DNA of 64,000 nt, taken from Bacteroidota bacterium. GTDB lineage: Bacteria; Bacteroidota; Bacteroidia; Chitinophagales; LD1. Both the position numbers and the translations under genes were made by a program. Shown here one piece after another: positions 35,745 through 44,269 of this stretch. The first letter of the stretch is position 1. The number at the start of each line of letters is the position of its first letter. The notes under the pieces were generated by a model. The model was given only the letters and a program-made list of their open reading frames with translations, was not told the DNA's origin and ran no database searches. Location of the stretch: the NCBI GenBank assembly GCA_947479455.1, contig CANJZE010000019.1, positions 31,807 through 95,806 on the forward strand, given 5' to 3'.

Positions 35745-36575
35745 ATGGAAAGAATAACCAGTCCACAAAATCCTAAAATTAAAAACCTGAAGAGGCTCGA
35801 AAAAGCAAGCGAGCGCAGAGAACAAAATTTGATTTTGATTGAAGGCTTGCGCGAGATAGTTTTGGCACATCGCGCGGGTTATGAAATAGAATCGCTTTTT
35901 GTTTGCGAAGAAATTTTCAGCGATTCGAAAGAATATCCATTCAAAGAATTGAAGGGAACTAATCAACAATTTTCTATTTCAAAAATAGGTTATGATTCAC
36001 TCGCTTACCGCGAAACAACAGAAGGAATTATTGCAACTGCAAAACCGAAAAACCATTTACTCGGAAATCTTCTCCTCAAAAATAACGCACTCATACTTGT
36101 AATTGAAGCAGTAGAAAAGCCGGGAAACCTGGGAGCCATGTTGCGCACTTGCGATGCAGCCGGAGCAGATGCCGTAATTATTTGCGATGCAAAAACGGAT
36201 GTGTACAATCCAAATGTAATCAGGTCAAGTATAGGAACTGTGTTCACTAATCAAATTGCAGTGTGCGAAACAAAAGAGGCAATTGAATATTTAAAGAAGA
36301 ACAACATCATTAGTTATGCGGCAGAATTGAGCGCAACGAAATTTCACTACGAACAAAACTTTAAAAAGGCAACAGCAATTGTAGTAGGAACGGAAGCGAC
36401 CGGATTAAGTTGTGAATGGTTGAATGCTGCTGACGAGAAAATAAAAATACCGATGCTCGGAGAAATTGATTCACTTAATGTGAGCGTAAGTGCGGGAATA
36501 CTTTTATTCGAAGCGCGAAGGCAAACCCCTAAATCCCCTAAAGGGGACTTTAATACCAATACAAGGAATGAGTAG
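35745..36575 (+). CDS. TrmH/SpoU-family RNA 2'-O-methyltransferase
   Basis: 276 residues. An N-terminal substrate-binding domain starts MERITSPQNPKIKNLKRLEKASER. The knotted catalytic domain has motif 1 EKPGNLGAMLRTCDAAG (~126-142), motif 2 VVGTEATGLS and motif 3 IPMLGEIDSLNVSVSAGILLFE. It probably methylates ribose in rRNA or tRNA; the target is not certain. The last ~16 codons (TPKSPKGDFNTNTRNE) come from an inserted palindromic repeat and are not part of the fold. The stop overlaps the start of the MFS gene (ATGAGTAG). Confidence 0.88.
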   Translation: MERITSPQNPKIKNLKRLEKASERREQNLILIEGLREIVLAHRAGYEIESLFVCEEIFSDSKEYPFKELKGTNQQFSISKIGYDSLAYRETTEGIIATAKPKNHLLGNLLLKNNALILVIEAVEKPGNLGAMLRTCDAAGADAVIICDAKTDVYNPNVIRSSIGTVFTNQIAVCETKEAIEYLKKNNIISYAAELSATKFHYEQNFKKATAIVVGTEATGLSCEWLNAADEKIKIPMLGEIDSLNVSVSAGILLFEARRQTPKSPKGDFNTNTRNE

Positions 36576-36623
36576 TGAAAAAGAAAAAGACAAATCAAAG
36601 TCCCCTTTAGGGGATTTAGGGGT
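36525..36623. repeat. Perfect 27-nt inverted repeat across two gene ends
   Basis: Arm 36525-36551 and arm 36597-36623 are exact reverse complements, and each contains its own inner palindrome (CCCCTAAAGGGG). The 45-nt loop holds the methyltransferase stop and the MFS start codon. The repeat supplies the last codons of one gene (PKSPKGDF) and the first of the other (KSPLGDLG). It looks like a mobile or dispersed element accepted at the gene junction. In mRNA it could fold into a long stem. Confidence 0.85.
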
Positions 36624-37842
36624 GGACCCTTACGCGGCATTGAAAATTGCTGCGTTCAGAAACTTTCAGCTATCGCGATTCATGCTCACGTTTGCTGTAC
36701 AAATGGCGGAGACAATTATTGCGTGGAAAATTTACGAACTCACGCATGATAAACTCGCTCTTGGTTTATTAGGATTAAGTGAAGCGCTTCCATTTATTGT
36801 TACTTCATTTTATGGAGGACACGCGGCTGATTTATTCAATCGTTATAAAATTGCACGAAGAACAATACTGGGTATAGCACTTTGTTTTGCAGTGATTGGA
36901 ATTATTTTGAGTGGTGATGCAACACTCTTTAAACTTTATGGGGCGCTTCCTATTTATTTAATCATAGGTATAAGTGGAATTATCCGCGGGTTTATGGCGC
37001 CCGCCTATCAAAGTATTTTCCCCCAACTTATTCCTCGTGAACTTTATCCGAATGCAGCCACCTGGGGAAGCAACACTTGGCAAACAGCCGCAGTTTTTGG
37101 ACCAGCACTCGGAGGAATTATTTATGGCTATTCGAGCGTTGAATTTTCATTTGCGTTTGCGGTTATAATCATGGTTCTTTCATTTTTTGTTTTTCTGCGT
37201 GTGCCCGTAAAAGAAACACCGCCTAAAGAAAAAACAGAAACACTTTATCAGTCGCTTACTGCGGGCTTGCGGTTTGTTTTCAATAAACAGGAAATGCTCT
37301 CAGCAATTTCACTCGATTTGTTTGCTGTGTTATTCGGAGGTGCAGTGGCACTACTTCCTGTTTTTGCCAGCGATATTTTACATGTGGGTCCCGAAGGTTT
37401 GGGGATATTGCGCGCGTCTCCGTTTTTCGGAAGTGTGGTAATGGGATTGTTTCTTGCTTACTATCCACCAACAATAAACGCAGGAAGAAATTTGTTGGTG
37501 GCAGTAACGGGCTTTGGATTAGCAACCATTGCATTTGCGTTCTCTGAAAACTTTCTGTTGTCATTCTGTATGCTCTTTCTCACAGGGGCGTTCGACAACG
37601 TGAGCGTTGTTATTCGTCAAACTATTTTACAAACCATGACACCCGATAATATGCGCGGAAGAGTAAGTGCAGTGAATCAGATTTTTATTGCATCATCTAA
37701 TGAAATAGGGGCTTTTGAAAGCGGGCTTGCCGCAAAATTATTTGGCACTATTCCTTCTGTAATTTTTGGCGGATGTATGACACTAGTTGTGGTCACCGCT
37801 ACATTTTTATTTGCTCCAAAGATGAGAAAGTTGAAAATGTAA
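36568..37842 (+). CDS. MFS transporter
   Basis: 424 residues from ATG 36568 (MSSEKEKDKSKSPLGDLGVDPYAALK). An ORF beginning at 36490 overlaps the previous gene and is unlikely. There are about 12 hydrophobic segments. Major facilitator features include GLLGLSEALPFIVTSFYGGHAADLFNRYKIARR (loop 2-3, with DRxxRR-like residues) and 'ILQTMTPDNMRGRVSAVNQIFIASSNEIG'. It is probably an exporter of the MFS_3 (EntS-like) type; the substrate is unknown. The N-terminal ~20 residues derive from the palindromic repeat. The start overlaps the methyltransferase stop. Confidence 0.85.
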   Translation: MSSEKEKDKSKSPLGDLGVDPYAALKIAAFRNFQLSRFMLTFAVQMAETIIAWKIYELTHDKLALGLLGLSEALPFIVTSFYGGHAADLFNRYKIARRTILGIALCFAVIGIILSGDATLFKLYGALPIYLIIGISGIIRGFMAPAYQSIFPQLIPRELYPNAATWGSNTWQTAAVFGPALGGIIYGYSSVEFSFAFAVIIMVLSFFVFLRVPVKETPPKEKTETLYQSLTAGLRFVFNKQEMLSAISLDLFAVLFGGAVALLPVFASDILHVGPEGLGILRASPFFGSVVMGLFLAYYPPTINAGRNLLVAVTGFGLATIAFAFSENFLLSFCMLFLTGAFDNVSVVIRQTILQTMTPDNMRGRVSAVNQIFIASSNEIGAFESGLAAKLFGTIPSVIFGGCMTLVVVTATFLFAPKMRKLKM

Positions 37843-37873
37843 AAAGCCCCGTGCGCACTAACACACAGGGCTT
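37841..37873 (-). terminator. Rho-independent terminator (minus strand)
   Basis: On the minus strand AGCCCTGTG...CACGGGGCT makes a 9-bp stem (one G-U pair) followed by TTTTT. It serves the two small genes ending at 37966. Read on the plus strand it has no T-run. Confidence 0.65.
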
Positions 37874-37965
37874 GAGGGCAACAAAAAAGAAATTTGGTTC
37901 TCGCAGATTTTGCCAAAGGCATAAACAATTAATGTGTTTTTACCAGTGACTTCTGCGAGAGTATT

Positions 37966-38163
37966 TTAAAACAACATTGGCTGCGCTTTCATCTTGCGTT
38001 TCTGTAACTCGCCCTGCATTTTTTTAACCAAGTCGGGCATTTTTAAATCGTAGAAAAAAGAGGAACTGTACATGGTTTGCAAGTCATCGTTGTTAAGCGT
38101 TTGCAAATAATCGTTCACCGTTTTTTTCGGTCCGTTGATGAGGTTGTATTTGAAGTTGTTCAT
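37966..38163 (-). CDS. Small hypothetical protein
   Basis: 65 residues, start MNNFKYNLINGPKKTVNDYLQTLNNDD. There is no signal peptide, and I do not recognise the family. The gene follows the 138-residue gene by 21 nt on the same strand, so the two are likely co-transcribed, with the terminator at 37841-37873. Both lie divergent to a WYL-domain regulator. A short inverted repeat (37899-37906 with 37953-37960) sits just downstream. Confidence 0.55.
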   Translation of the reverse strand: MNNFKYNLINGPKKTVNDYLQTLNNDDLQTMYSSSFFYDLKMPDLVKKMQGELQKRKMKAQPMLF

Positions 38164-38184
38164 GTGCTTTGTTTTTTAAAATGT

Positions 38185-38601
38185 TTAGAAAGAATTTTTG
38201 CGTGCAGAAGGAAACGGAATTACTTCTTCTATGAAAAATAGTTTGTTGTCTTCGCGCGGATGCAGTTCGCCATTTTCATCTTCGTAATAGGAGTGCTCTA
38301 ATTCAATACTGCCAGCTTCGAACACTTGAGTCATTCCAAAAAGGTCGAGCAGGTTGATGATAGCGGGCACTTCATGCGGTAGCACAAAAAGATTTTCAAT
38401 GTGCCACAGAATTTCTATTCCTGTTTTGTTTTGGCTTAACAGCGTTTGTAAATCCTCGCGGGTAATCACATATTCTGTTGGAAGAAAAGCAGCGTCATGA
38501 TGCAGAAAGCCGAAGAGTGAAACGCTTTTCTTAGAGTAAAAAACAATTTCGTTCACGAAAATTTCGTGTTTGGCAAAGCCGTTTGTTGGTTGATTGTTCA
38601 T
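38185..38601 (-). CDS. Hypothetical protein adjacent to a WYL regulator
   Basis: 138 residues, start MNNQPTNGFAKHEIFVNEIVFYSKKS. It is acidic near the C-terminus (SIELEHSYYEDENGELHPREDNKLFFIEEVIPFPS). No domain is recognised. It is transcribed away from the WYL regulator across a 101-bp spacer; such divergent pairs are often controlled by the regulator. Confidence 0.6.
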   Translation of the reverse strand: MNNQPTNGFAKHEIFVNEIVFYSKKSVSLFGFLHHDAAFLPTEYVITREDLQTLLSQNKTGIEILWHIENLFVLPHEVPAIINLLDLFGMTQVFEAGSIELEHSYYEDENGELHPREDNKLFFIEEVIPFPSARKNSF

Positions 38602-38702
38602 AGCATTTAAGTTTTAATGATGAGGCAAACATGCCTGCGCAGAACGCAACCTATTTGCGTGCACGAAAAAAAAATTCAACTTGCGACAAAACCAATTTTA
38701 CT

Positions 38703-39701
38703 ATGGCGCTGAACAAAGATGCATACTCCCGATACCGACTGATTGATGCGCGGTTGCGCAAAAAACCGTATCCGCATTTGGAAGAATTAATTTGGTATTT
38801 GAGCGAGAAACTGGATAAACGAATTGCGAAACGAACTGTACAATTGGATTTGCAGGAGATGCGCTATAACACCGCGCTCGGCTTTAACGCGCCAATCGTT
38901 TACAACAAGAGCGACAAGAGTTATCACTACAGCGATAAAAATTTTTCAATCAGCACCTTGCCGGTGTCGGCCGATGAATTGCATGGGCTGGATTTTGCTA
39001 TTAGCATACTCGACCAGTTCAAACATTTGCCCGCCATAAAAGAATTTGAAGACGCGATAAAAAAAATTGCTTCAACCGTAAAAATGAATAAAGATGCGCG
39101 AGGAGAAAGCGATCACATTCAACTCGACACCCCGTTTATTATAAAGGGAATTGAATTTGTAGAGCCGATACTCAAAGCAATTTCAGAGAGAAGAGTTTTG
39201 AAATTCACTTATCAAAAACATGGAAGCGAAGAGATTTCACAAAATGTTTTGGAGCCATATTTGATTCGCGAGGCGAAAAACTTTTGGTATGTGGTAGGAA
39301 AGCGCATCAACAAAAAGGAACAAAAAATTCTCACGTTTGCGCTTGACCGCATTCACGATATGCAATTGACCGAAGAAACATTTAGCGAAACAAAACTTGA
39401 TAAGAAAAATTTTTTTAAAAATGTGGTGGGCGTAACATTAGGCGAAGGCAAACCAGAGAAAGTAGTTTTGTCTTTTTCTCCATTACAAGGAAAATACATT
39501 AAGACCATTCCAATTCACCACTCGCAGAAAATTTTAAAGGAGACAAAAACGGAACTTAAAATTTCCTTAGACCTGGTGATCAATCACGAATTGAAAATGC
39601 AATTACTCAGCTATGGTGAAAATGTAAAAGTGCTTCAGCCGAAAAAATTAGTTGAGGAAATGAAAGCGCAAGCAAAAAAAATGCTAAAGCAGTATTCGTA
39701 A
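38703..39701 (+). CDS. WYL-domain transcriptional regulator
   Basis: 332 residues from ATG 38703 (MALNKDAYSRYRLIDARLRK). An upstream ATG at 38631 gives a basic extension that looks like spacer. The N-terminus resembles a winged HTH (YPHLEELIWYLSEKLDKRIAKRTVQLDLQEMR). The WYL domain follows near residues 160-240 (ISERRVLKFTYQKHGSE...LEPYLIREAKNFWYVVGKR...FALDRIHDMQ). These proteins bind DNA and sense ligands or nucleic acid and often control stress or defence genes. The divergent pair at 37966-38601 is the nearest candidate target. Confidence 0.88.
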   Translation: MALNKDAYSRYRLIDARLRKKPYPHLEELIWYLSEKLDKRIAKRTVQLDLQEMRYNTALGFNAPIVYNKSDKSYHYSDKNFSISTLPVSADELHGLDFAISILDQFKHLPAIKEFEDAIKKIASTVKMNKDARGESDHIQLDTPFIIKGIEFVEPILKAISERRVLKFTYQKHGSEEISQNVLEPYLIREAKNFWYVVGKRINKKEQKILTFALDRIHDMQLTEETFSETKLDKKNFFKNVVGVTLGEGKPEKVVLSFSPLQGKYIKTIPIHHSQKILKETKTELKISLDLVINHELKMQLLSYGENVKVLQPKKLVEEMKAQAKKMLKQYS

Positions 39702-39703
39702 AA

Positions 39704-40171
39704 TCAGAGAGCAGATTTTACAGCAATACCAACTTGGCTGAGCGCACCCCCATCGAACCAGCAGGAGAGAATGTAGTTTTGAAATTCGTATTCGCAATAA
39801 CCCGAGTTGTAACTCACCACAGGTTTGCCCAATAGTCTTTTCACATCGCCCGACACCATTCCGAATTTTAATTTATTAGGAAGCACACCCAAAAATTTTC
39901 CATACACGGCACTACCACCATACAAATGAATTTCGTTAAGCGAATTGTTTTTTAAAATTAACTCAATGCCACCACGCGAAAGATAATGCAGCTCATTTGC
40001 CATTTCGCATTTGTAGTTAGCTTTTAAATCTTTCAAATCCGCACTTCCAGAATTTTTGCCAAGAAAAGTAACAAGCGCGTTGCCTTCGAAGGTGTTGCCT
40101 TGCGCATAAGAATTTTGCAGAGCAAAAAGGACGATAGCAAAGTGTATTGTGAAGCGATAAAATGTTTTCAT
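39704..40171 (-). CDS. Exported hypothetical protein
   Basis: 155 residues from ATG 40171 (MKTFYRFTIHFAIVLFALQNSYAQGN), a good signal peptide ending in SYAQ. The frame is open to 40306 but that part crosses the divergent promoter region. The mature protein is small and beta-rich (FGMVSGDVKRLLGKPVVSYNSGYCEYEFQNYILSCWFDG), with no recognised family. It is divergent from the TerB-like gene and convergent with the WYL gene (2-nt gap between stops). Confidence 0.6.
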   Translation of the reverse strand: MKTFYRFTIHFAIVLFALQNSYAQGNTFEGNALVTFLGKNSGSADLKDLKANYKCEMANELHYLSRGGIELILKNNSLNEIHLYGGSAVYGKFLGVLPNKLKFGMVSGDVKRLLGKPVVSYNSGYCEYEFQNYILSCWFDGGALSQVGIAVKSAL

Positions 40172-40273
40172 ACAGGTGCGTTTATGGAATAAAGATAAAA
40201 CTGTTGTCGTGAAAAAAACGAAATTGTGTTTCGGAAAAAATTCTACATTTATTAAAATGAAAAATTGCAGCGC

Positions 40274-40630
40274 ATGAAAAAAAATAAACCAATAGCAGGC
40301 TACCATCTCTTGATGATACTTTCGGCAGTAGACGGAAAATTTAATTTTAAAGAAGACTTAATTATTGAGCAGTGGCTAGAGCAGGAATTTCCGCTGCGCG
40401 TAAATTTAGATAAGGAAGCCGATGAACTTAGCAAGCTGAAAGAAGATGACTACATGATACACTTTCAAAAGTGCATGGCCGATTTTTATGAAGACAGCAC
40501 CGAAGAAGAAAGATTGGAGTTGATTGAATACGCCATCAAACTTGCTAAAGCAGATAGAACGATTACGGAGGAAGAAAATATTTTCATCAATGAATTGTTC
40601 AATGAATGGACAGAAACTTCGATTGAATAA
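40274..40630 (+). CDS. TerB-like helical protein
   Basis: 118 residues from ATG 40274 (a TTG three codons upstream is less likely). It is all-helical and acidic: AGYHLLMILSAVDGKFNFKEDLIIEQWLEQEFP and ELIEYAIKLAKADRTITEEENIFINELFNEW match the TerB-fold repeat 'aDG.i...E...i', with two metal-binding-like DG/D-T-E motifs. The function in Bacteroidota is not established. It lies before the T9SS gene at 40696 but with its own 66-nt spacer. Confidence 0.65.
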   Translation: MKKNKPIAGYHLLMILSAVDGKFNFKEDLIIEQWLEQEFPLRVNLDKEADELSKLKEDDYMIHFQKCMADFYEDSTEEERLELIEYAIKLAKADRTITEEENIFINELFNEWTETSIE

Positions 40631-40695
40631 TTTCTGCCGTTAAACCTTTTCTGTTATAGCATATCCTACTGAAATATTTTCACTAAAATATTTCT

Positions 40696-41919
40696 ATGAA
40701 AAAATTACTACACGCCCTAGTTGTTTCTCTACTGATAAGTATTTCCCACTTTATTTCCGCGCAAGGAAAAACTTTCATTTATCTCAACAGCCATAACGAA
40801 GACAACATTGGCTATCTGAATGGTATAGGCGGTTACAATATTTACACGCAAAGCCGGGCTGCTTTGGTGCAATATGCAACGCTTACAAAAGCAAAAGGCG
40901 CCAAACAAAATTGGGGCAGCGATCACATTGCCTTGCGCGCAATTGCGAAATATGATACGGGAACAACTATCGCAAATACAAACGCAAAAAATCTGTGCCG
41001 ATGGATGAGTGAAGATATGGGAGTGGAGTGTGACCCGCATAGTCATGAAACAACTTACGGCTATGGCGATGTGGCTTATTTTATGAACCAATTAGGTGTT
41101 ACTCCAAGTGGAAACATCAGTGGCTTTCTTTTCGGGCAATTACAAAACGGAAATAACTGGGAAGATTACGAAGACGGAATTCAGGGCGATTCATTTCCGG
41201 CTTATACTTGGCGTCCGAATGTTTTGTGGGGTGGTGGCTCGCCTAATCACGTAGACGATTTGAATTATTACGGCTGCTACAAACCAAAATCAATGGCGGA
41301 AGTAAATGTGCACGATGCCACAAAACAGCTAACGCTTGTTGGCACAGGATGCACCATAAAGATGGATGATACTTCTACCATAGCTTACAATATGAATGTA
41401 ATTCACCGGTTGATTGATGCAGTAGATAACGGCACGCTGCCCGCAAACGGAATTTACACGCAGGAGATAATGTGCAACGAAGGCAAAATGCGTCAGCCGT
41501 ATTTTATTCCGTTGGTTACTGAAATGATTGATTCGGTAAACGTGTTGGTGGCTGATGGAAAATTAGAATGGGCGCATCTTTCCGAAATTTTTTCTTACTG
41601 GAAAACAACTTATGACAGTGTGCCGTTTGTTGTTGACTGCGATTATAATACGGTGATTGGTTTGCCAACAGGAATACAGGAGTTTACTGTTGACGGCTTA
41701 CAGTTTACGGTTTACCCGAATCCAACTTCTGGTGATTTAAATATTTCTGTTTCGAAAAAGTTTATTGGCGAAGAAATTTTTGTATTCGATTTAGCAGGCA
41801 GAAAAATTTTAAGCTTGGCTGTTTCAACTACCAACTTTAAACTGGAAACTTCAAACCTGGTTAATGGAATTTATTTTCTGAAAACACATAGCTCAACCCA
41901 CCGCTTCATTAAGTTTTGA
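40696..41919 (+). CDS. T9SS-exported protein with polysaccharide-deacetylase-like region
   Basis: 407 residues with signal peptide MKKLLHALVVSLLISISHFISAQ. The central part has DPHSHETTYGYGDVAYFMNQLG and a barrel-like alternation similar to polysaccharide deacetylase/NodB-like folds, but I cannot confirm catalytic metal residues, so the assignment is tentative. The C-terminal type A sorting domain starts at FTVYPNPTSGDLNISVSKKF. The region ~340-375 is almost identical to the sorting domains of the proteins at 51018 and 52482. Its end overlaps the stop end of the 510-residue helical gene convergently. Confidence 0.75.
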   Translation: MKKLLHALVVSLLISISHFISAQGKTFIYLNSHNEDNIGYLNGIGGYNIYTQSRAALVQYATLTKAKGAKQNWGSDHIALRAIAKYDTGTTIANTNAKNLCRWMSEDMGVECDPHSHETTYGYGDVAYFMNQLGVTPSGNISGFLFGQLQNGNNWEDYEDGIQGDSFPAYTWRPNVLWGGGSPNHVDDLNYYGCYKPKSMAEVNVHDATKQLTLVGTGCTIKMDDTSTIAYNMNVIHRLIDAVDNGTLPANGIYTQEIMCNEGKMRQPYFIPLVTEMIDSVNVLVADGKLEWAHLSEIFSYWKTTYDSVPFVVDCDYNTVIGLPTGIQEFTVDGLQFTVYPNPTSGDLNISVSKKFIGEEIFVFDLAGRKILSLAVSTTNFKLETSNLVNGIYFLKTHSSTHRFIKF

Positions 41920-43359
41920 TTTTAGCCACTGATTGTATTTCAAAACTTCTGCCTCATCAGAATAGTTTTTAGAAACATTTTTGATGAAAGATGAAATTTG
42001 TTTTTGCAATTTTTCATTTTCTCTCAAGGACTTTTTACCAGCCATTTGTTTGATGATGGGAAGCATTTCGCGCTCGCGTTTTTGATTTTCCTGTTTCAGA
42101 ATTTCTAAAAAATCTTTTTCGATTTGGCGGATGCGTTGTTTTACCACATCACTTTCTTTCAGTTCGGTTCGTATTATGAGTTCTGCAATTGCCACTTTCA
42201 ATTTGAAAGTATCATCGGCTTTTTCGAATGAATCGAACAAGTATGCCTTCAACACATGGCGAATAGATTTTTCAAATTGCGCTGTATCGAAATACAAAAC
42301 GGCCAGATTGAGATAAACATAAAATTCGTAGTAGCCGAGTTTTGTTTTGGTTGCTTTCAATTCTTCTAACAGGGCAATTGCTTTTGGTTTATCGAAAGCA
42401 GAGTAGTTAATCACCTTGGTGTTGTAGTAGAAAACCAAATACCGGTCGTAAAGAATTTTGTCGTGCTCCAACATGGCAGCATGAAGTAGTTCGGCATACT
42501 TCAAGGATTGCTCGTGTTTGCCAATGAAATAAAGTGAATTGATAAGGTAAGTGAGCAGCGTAAGTTTCGTGTTATGATTTTGCTTAGTGAAAACCTTTTT
42601 CGTTTCAAATTTTCGCAACGATGAAATGAGATAGTCTGCCAGCGCTTTGTAATCGTGTTTCTGCAAAAGCGTTTTGCTAACGGCTTCTGCCAAACGCAAT
42701 TGGAGGGAAGTGCTCATCACCATTTTTTTATCGCGCGAAAAATCGCGCACTGTTTTTTCCAGCAGTTGAATTAGCGATTTGTCGTTACCCGAAAAGTTTT
42801 GCGAGATGCGAAGCCGGTAAGTGATGTTGGCGAGTATATGGTCAATTTCGCGCAGCTTATTTAGTTGCTCTGAGTTTTGTAATTGTTTCTTTACATACAC
42901 CTCTGGATTGATGTCCGCCATCTCGTTACTCAACTTTATAAACTCGGTGTAAATCATATCGAGCCAATCGAATTTTTCTAACTCAATTGATTTGCGTTCT
43001 GCTTTTGCGAGGTAGAACTTTGCCACCTTCAACTTTCCTTTTTTAAAAAACAAGCGATACAGGCTCAAATTAAAAAGCACGGAAAGTTCTTCGTCATTTT
43101 CGAAATGATGGAGCAGCAAAGTTTTGTTGAGATGCGTGTGCAAGCGATTACGCAATTGGTAGTAGGTGTTCTTTTTTACCTGTTTGTAAATGCGCTGAAT
43201 AATTTGCTCTTCCTGTTTCTTCGAATAATCTTTACGCAGAATATTGAAGAGCTGAATATCTTTTCTGTCGAAACCATATTCAATACGGCTGGCGAGAAGT
43301 TTGAAGTTGCGCACCTCGTCTTTATCCATGCCTTCTACTATTTCTTCGAGTATATCCAT
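41893..43359 (-). CDS. Hypothetical TPR/alpha-helical-repeat protein
   Basis: 488 residues from ATG 43359 (MDILEEIVEGMDKDEVRNFKLLASR). The frame is open further upstream, but that part is AT-rich spacer next to a divergent gene. The protein is almost entirely helical and charged, with repeating ~34-residue helical hairpins such as 'YRLFFKKGKLKVAKFYLAKAERKSIELEKFDWLDMIY' and 'HEQSLKYAELLHAAMLEHDKILYDRYLVFYYN', as in TPR solenoids. No enzymatic motif is seen, and a protein-protein scaffold role is likely. Similar proteins occur singly in Bacteroidota without known function. Confidence 0.7.
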   Translation of the reverse strand: MDILEEIVEGMDKDEVRNFKLLASRIEYGFDRKDIQLFNILRKDYSKKQEEQIIQRIYKQVKKNTYYQLRNRLHTHLNKTLLLHHFENDEELSVLFNLSLYRLFFKKGKLKVAKFYLAKAERKSIELEKFDWLDMIYTEFIKLSNEMADINPEVYVKKQLQNSEQLNKLREIDHILANITYRLRISQNFSGNDKSLIQLLEKTVRDFSRDKKMVMSTSLQLRLAEAVSKTLLQKHDYKALADYLISSLRKFETKKVFTKQNHNTKLTLLTYLINSLYFIGKHEQSLKYAELLHAAMLEHDKILYDRYLVFYYNTKVINYSAFDKPKAIALLEELKATKTKLGYYEFYVYLNLAVLYFDTAQFEKSIRHVLKAYLFDSFEKADDTFKLKVAIAELIIRTELKESDVVKQRIRQIEKDFLEILKQENQKREREMLPIIKQMAGKKSLRENEKLQKQISSFIKNVSKNYSDEAEVLKYNQWLKSKLNEAVG

Positions 43360-43437
43360 ACTATAATTGCTATTGCAGGCGTAAGATTTTTGTGAATCTA
43401 ATATAGACAATTGAAACAACAACACTACTTTCGGTGT

Positions 43438-44133
43438 ATGAAAACAAAAATCATACTCATGAAAAAATTTCTGTTTGCAATTTTAATGGTCAATGCTTGT
43501 ATGTATTGCCAGGCGCAAAAGAAAATTGGCGTTGGTGGAAATGGGGTGCAAGTATCTGCCAATCCGGTATGCTATGGCGATTCGCTTACGTATTCCTTAT
43601 GGATAAAAAATAAAGGCAACCAACCAATTGTTGCAGATACTTTTTTTCTGCGCGGCATATTCGTTACTGCGGGTCAGGGACCCAAAGCTATTGAAATGAA
43701 AGCGGTGCCACAGTTCACCTTGAATGTGGGCGATAGTGTTTTTCTAACTTTTTCCGATTCGGTAACGAACCCCGATTATTTAGCAAGCAGCAACAACATC
43801 ATTGTTATATGGCCCGCCATGATAGGTGCACAAACTGTTGATTCGAATACAATTCAGCTACAGGTTAATAGTTGCGTACCGAATGGAATTGAACGGAGGG
43901 AAGAAAACGAACCGCGTCTTTACTTCGACAATTCCAGCGCGCAACTTTTCTTCTTCACCGAAATAGAAATTTCTTCTGCCGAAGTTTATGATGTGGAAGG
44001 AAGATTGGTGCATCGTTGTGCACTACCAACTACAGGCGAACAAATCTCAAAACTTACTACAGGAATTTATTTCGTGCAAACACAATTCATTAATGGAAGG
44101 CGAAGTGTTTTCCGTTTTGTGAAACGCGAATAA
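43438..44133 (+). CDS. Small T9SS-exported protein
   Basis: 231 residues from ATG 43438 (a further Met at 43459 gives a tighter signal peptide MKKFLFAILMVNACMYCQA). The middle ~100 residues look like a CARDB/Ig-like beta-sandwich (VGGNGVQVSANPVCYGDSLTYSLWIKNKGNQPIVADTFFLRG). A short sorting-domain-like end reads ISSAEVYDVEGRLVHRCALP...GIYFVQTQFINGRRSVFRFVKRE. Expected as T9SS cargo. It is divergent from the helical-repeat gene by a ~80-bp spacer. Confidence 0.7.
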   Translation: MKTKIILMKKFLFAILMVNACMYCQAQKKIGVGGNGVQVSANPVCYGDSLTYSLWIKNKGNQPIVADTFFLRGIFVTAGQGPKAIEMKAVPQFTLNVGDSVFLTFSDSVTNPDYLASSNNIIVIWPAMIGAQTVDSNTIQLQVNSCVPNGIERREENEPRLYFDNSSAQLFFFTEIEISSAEVYDVEGRLVHRCALPTTGEQISKLTTGIYFVQTQFINGRRSVFRFVKRE

Positions 44134-44232
44134 CATTTCGCACAGAGAAAACACAGAGAAGAAAAACGCTCTTACACCACTTCGTTCAAAAGCAGCAAAT
44201 CGATTTCATCAAAAAAATTTCGCGCAAGCGAA

Positions 44233-44246
44233 CCGGGATTCTCATT
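44233..44246 (+). promoter_or_regulatory. Shared leader motif upstream of BNR-type gene 1
   Basis: GGGATTCTCATTTC ends 23 nt before the ATG at 44270. The same 14-mer, in a similar context (AAAAAAATTTC upstream, AAAAAC downstream), lies at 47560-47573, also 23 nt before the ATG at 47597. Either the leader was duplicated with the gene or it is a shared regulatory element. Confidence 0.5.
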
Positions 44247-44269
44247 TCAAAAAAACAAAAACAATAGTT

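Noticed and set aside
37899..37960. Inverted repeat TCTCGCAG...CTGCGAGA as a regulatory site
   Set aside because: Only 8 bp arms and a 46-nt spacer; too weak to assign a function.
23938..40642. Shared 14-mer (TAATTTCTGCCGTT) after two gene ends, at about 23938 and 40628
   Set aside because: Only two copies, no structural or positional logic; may be chance.
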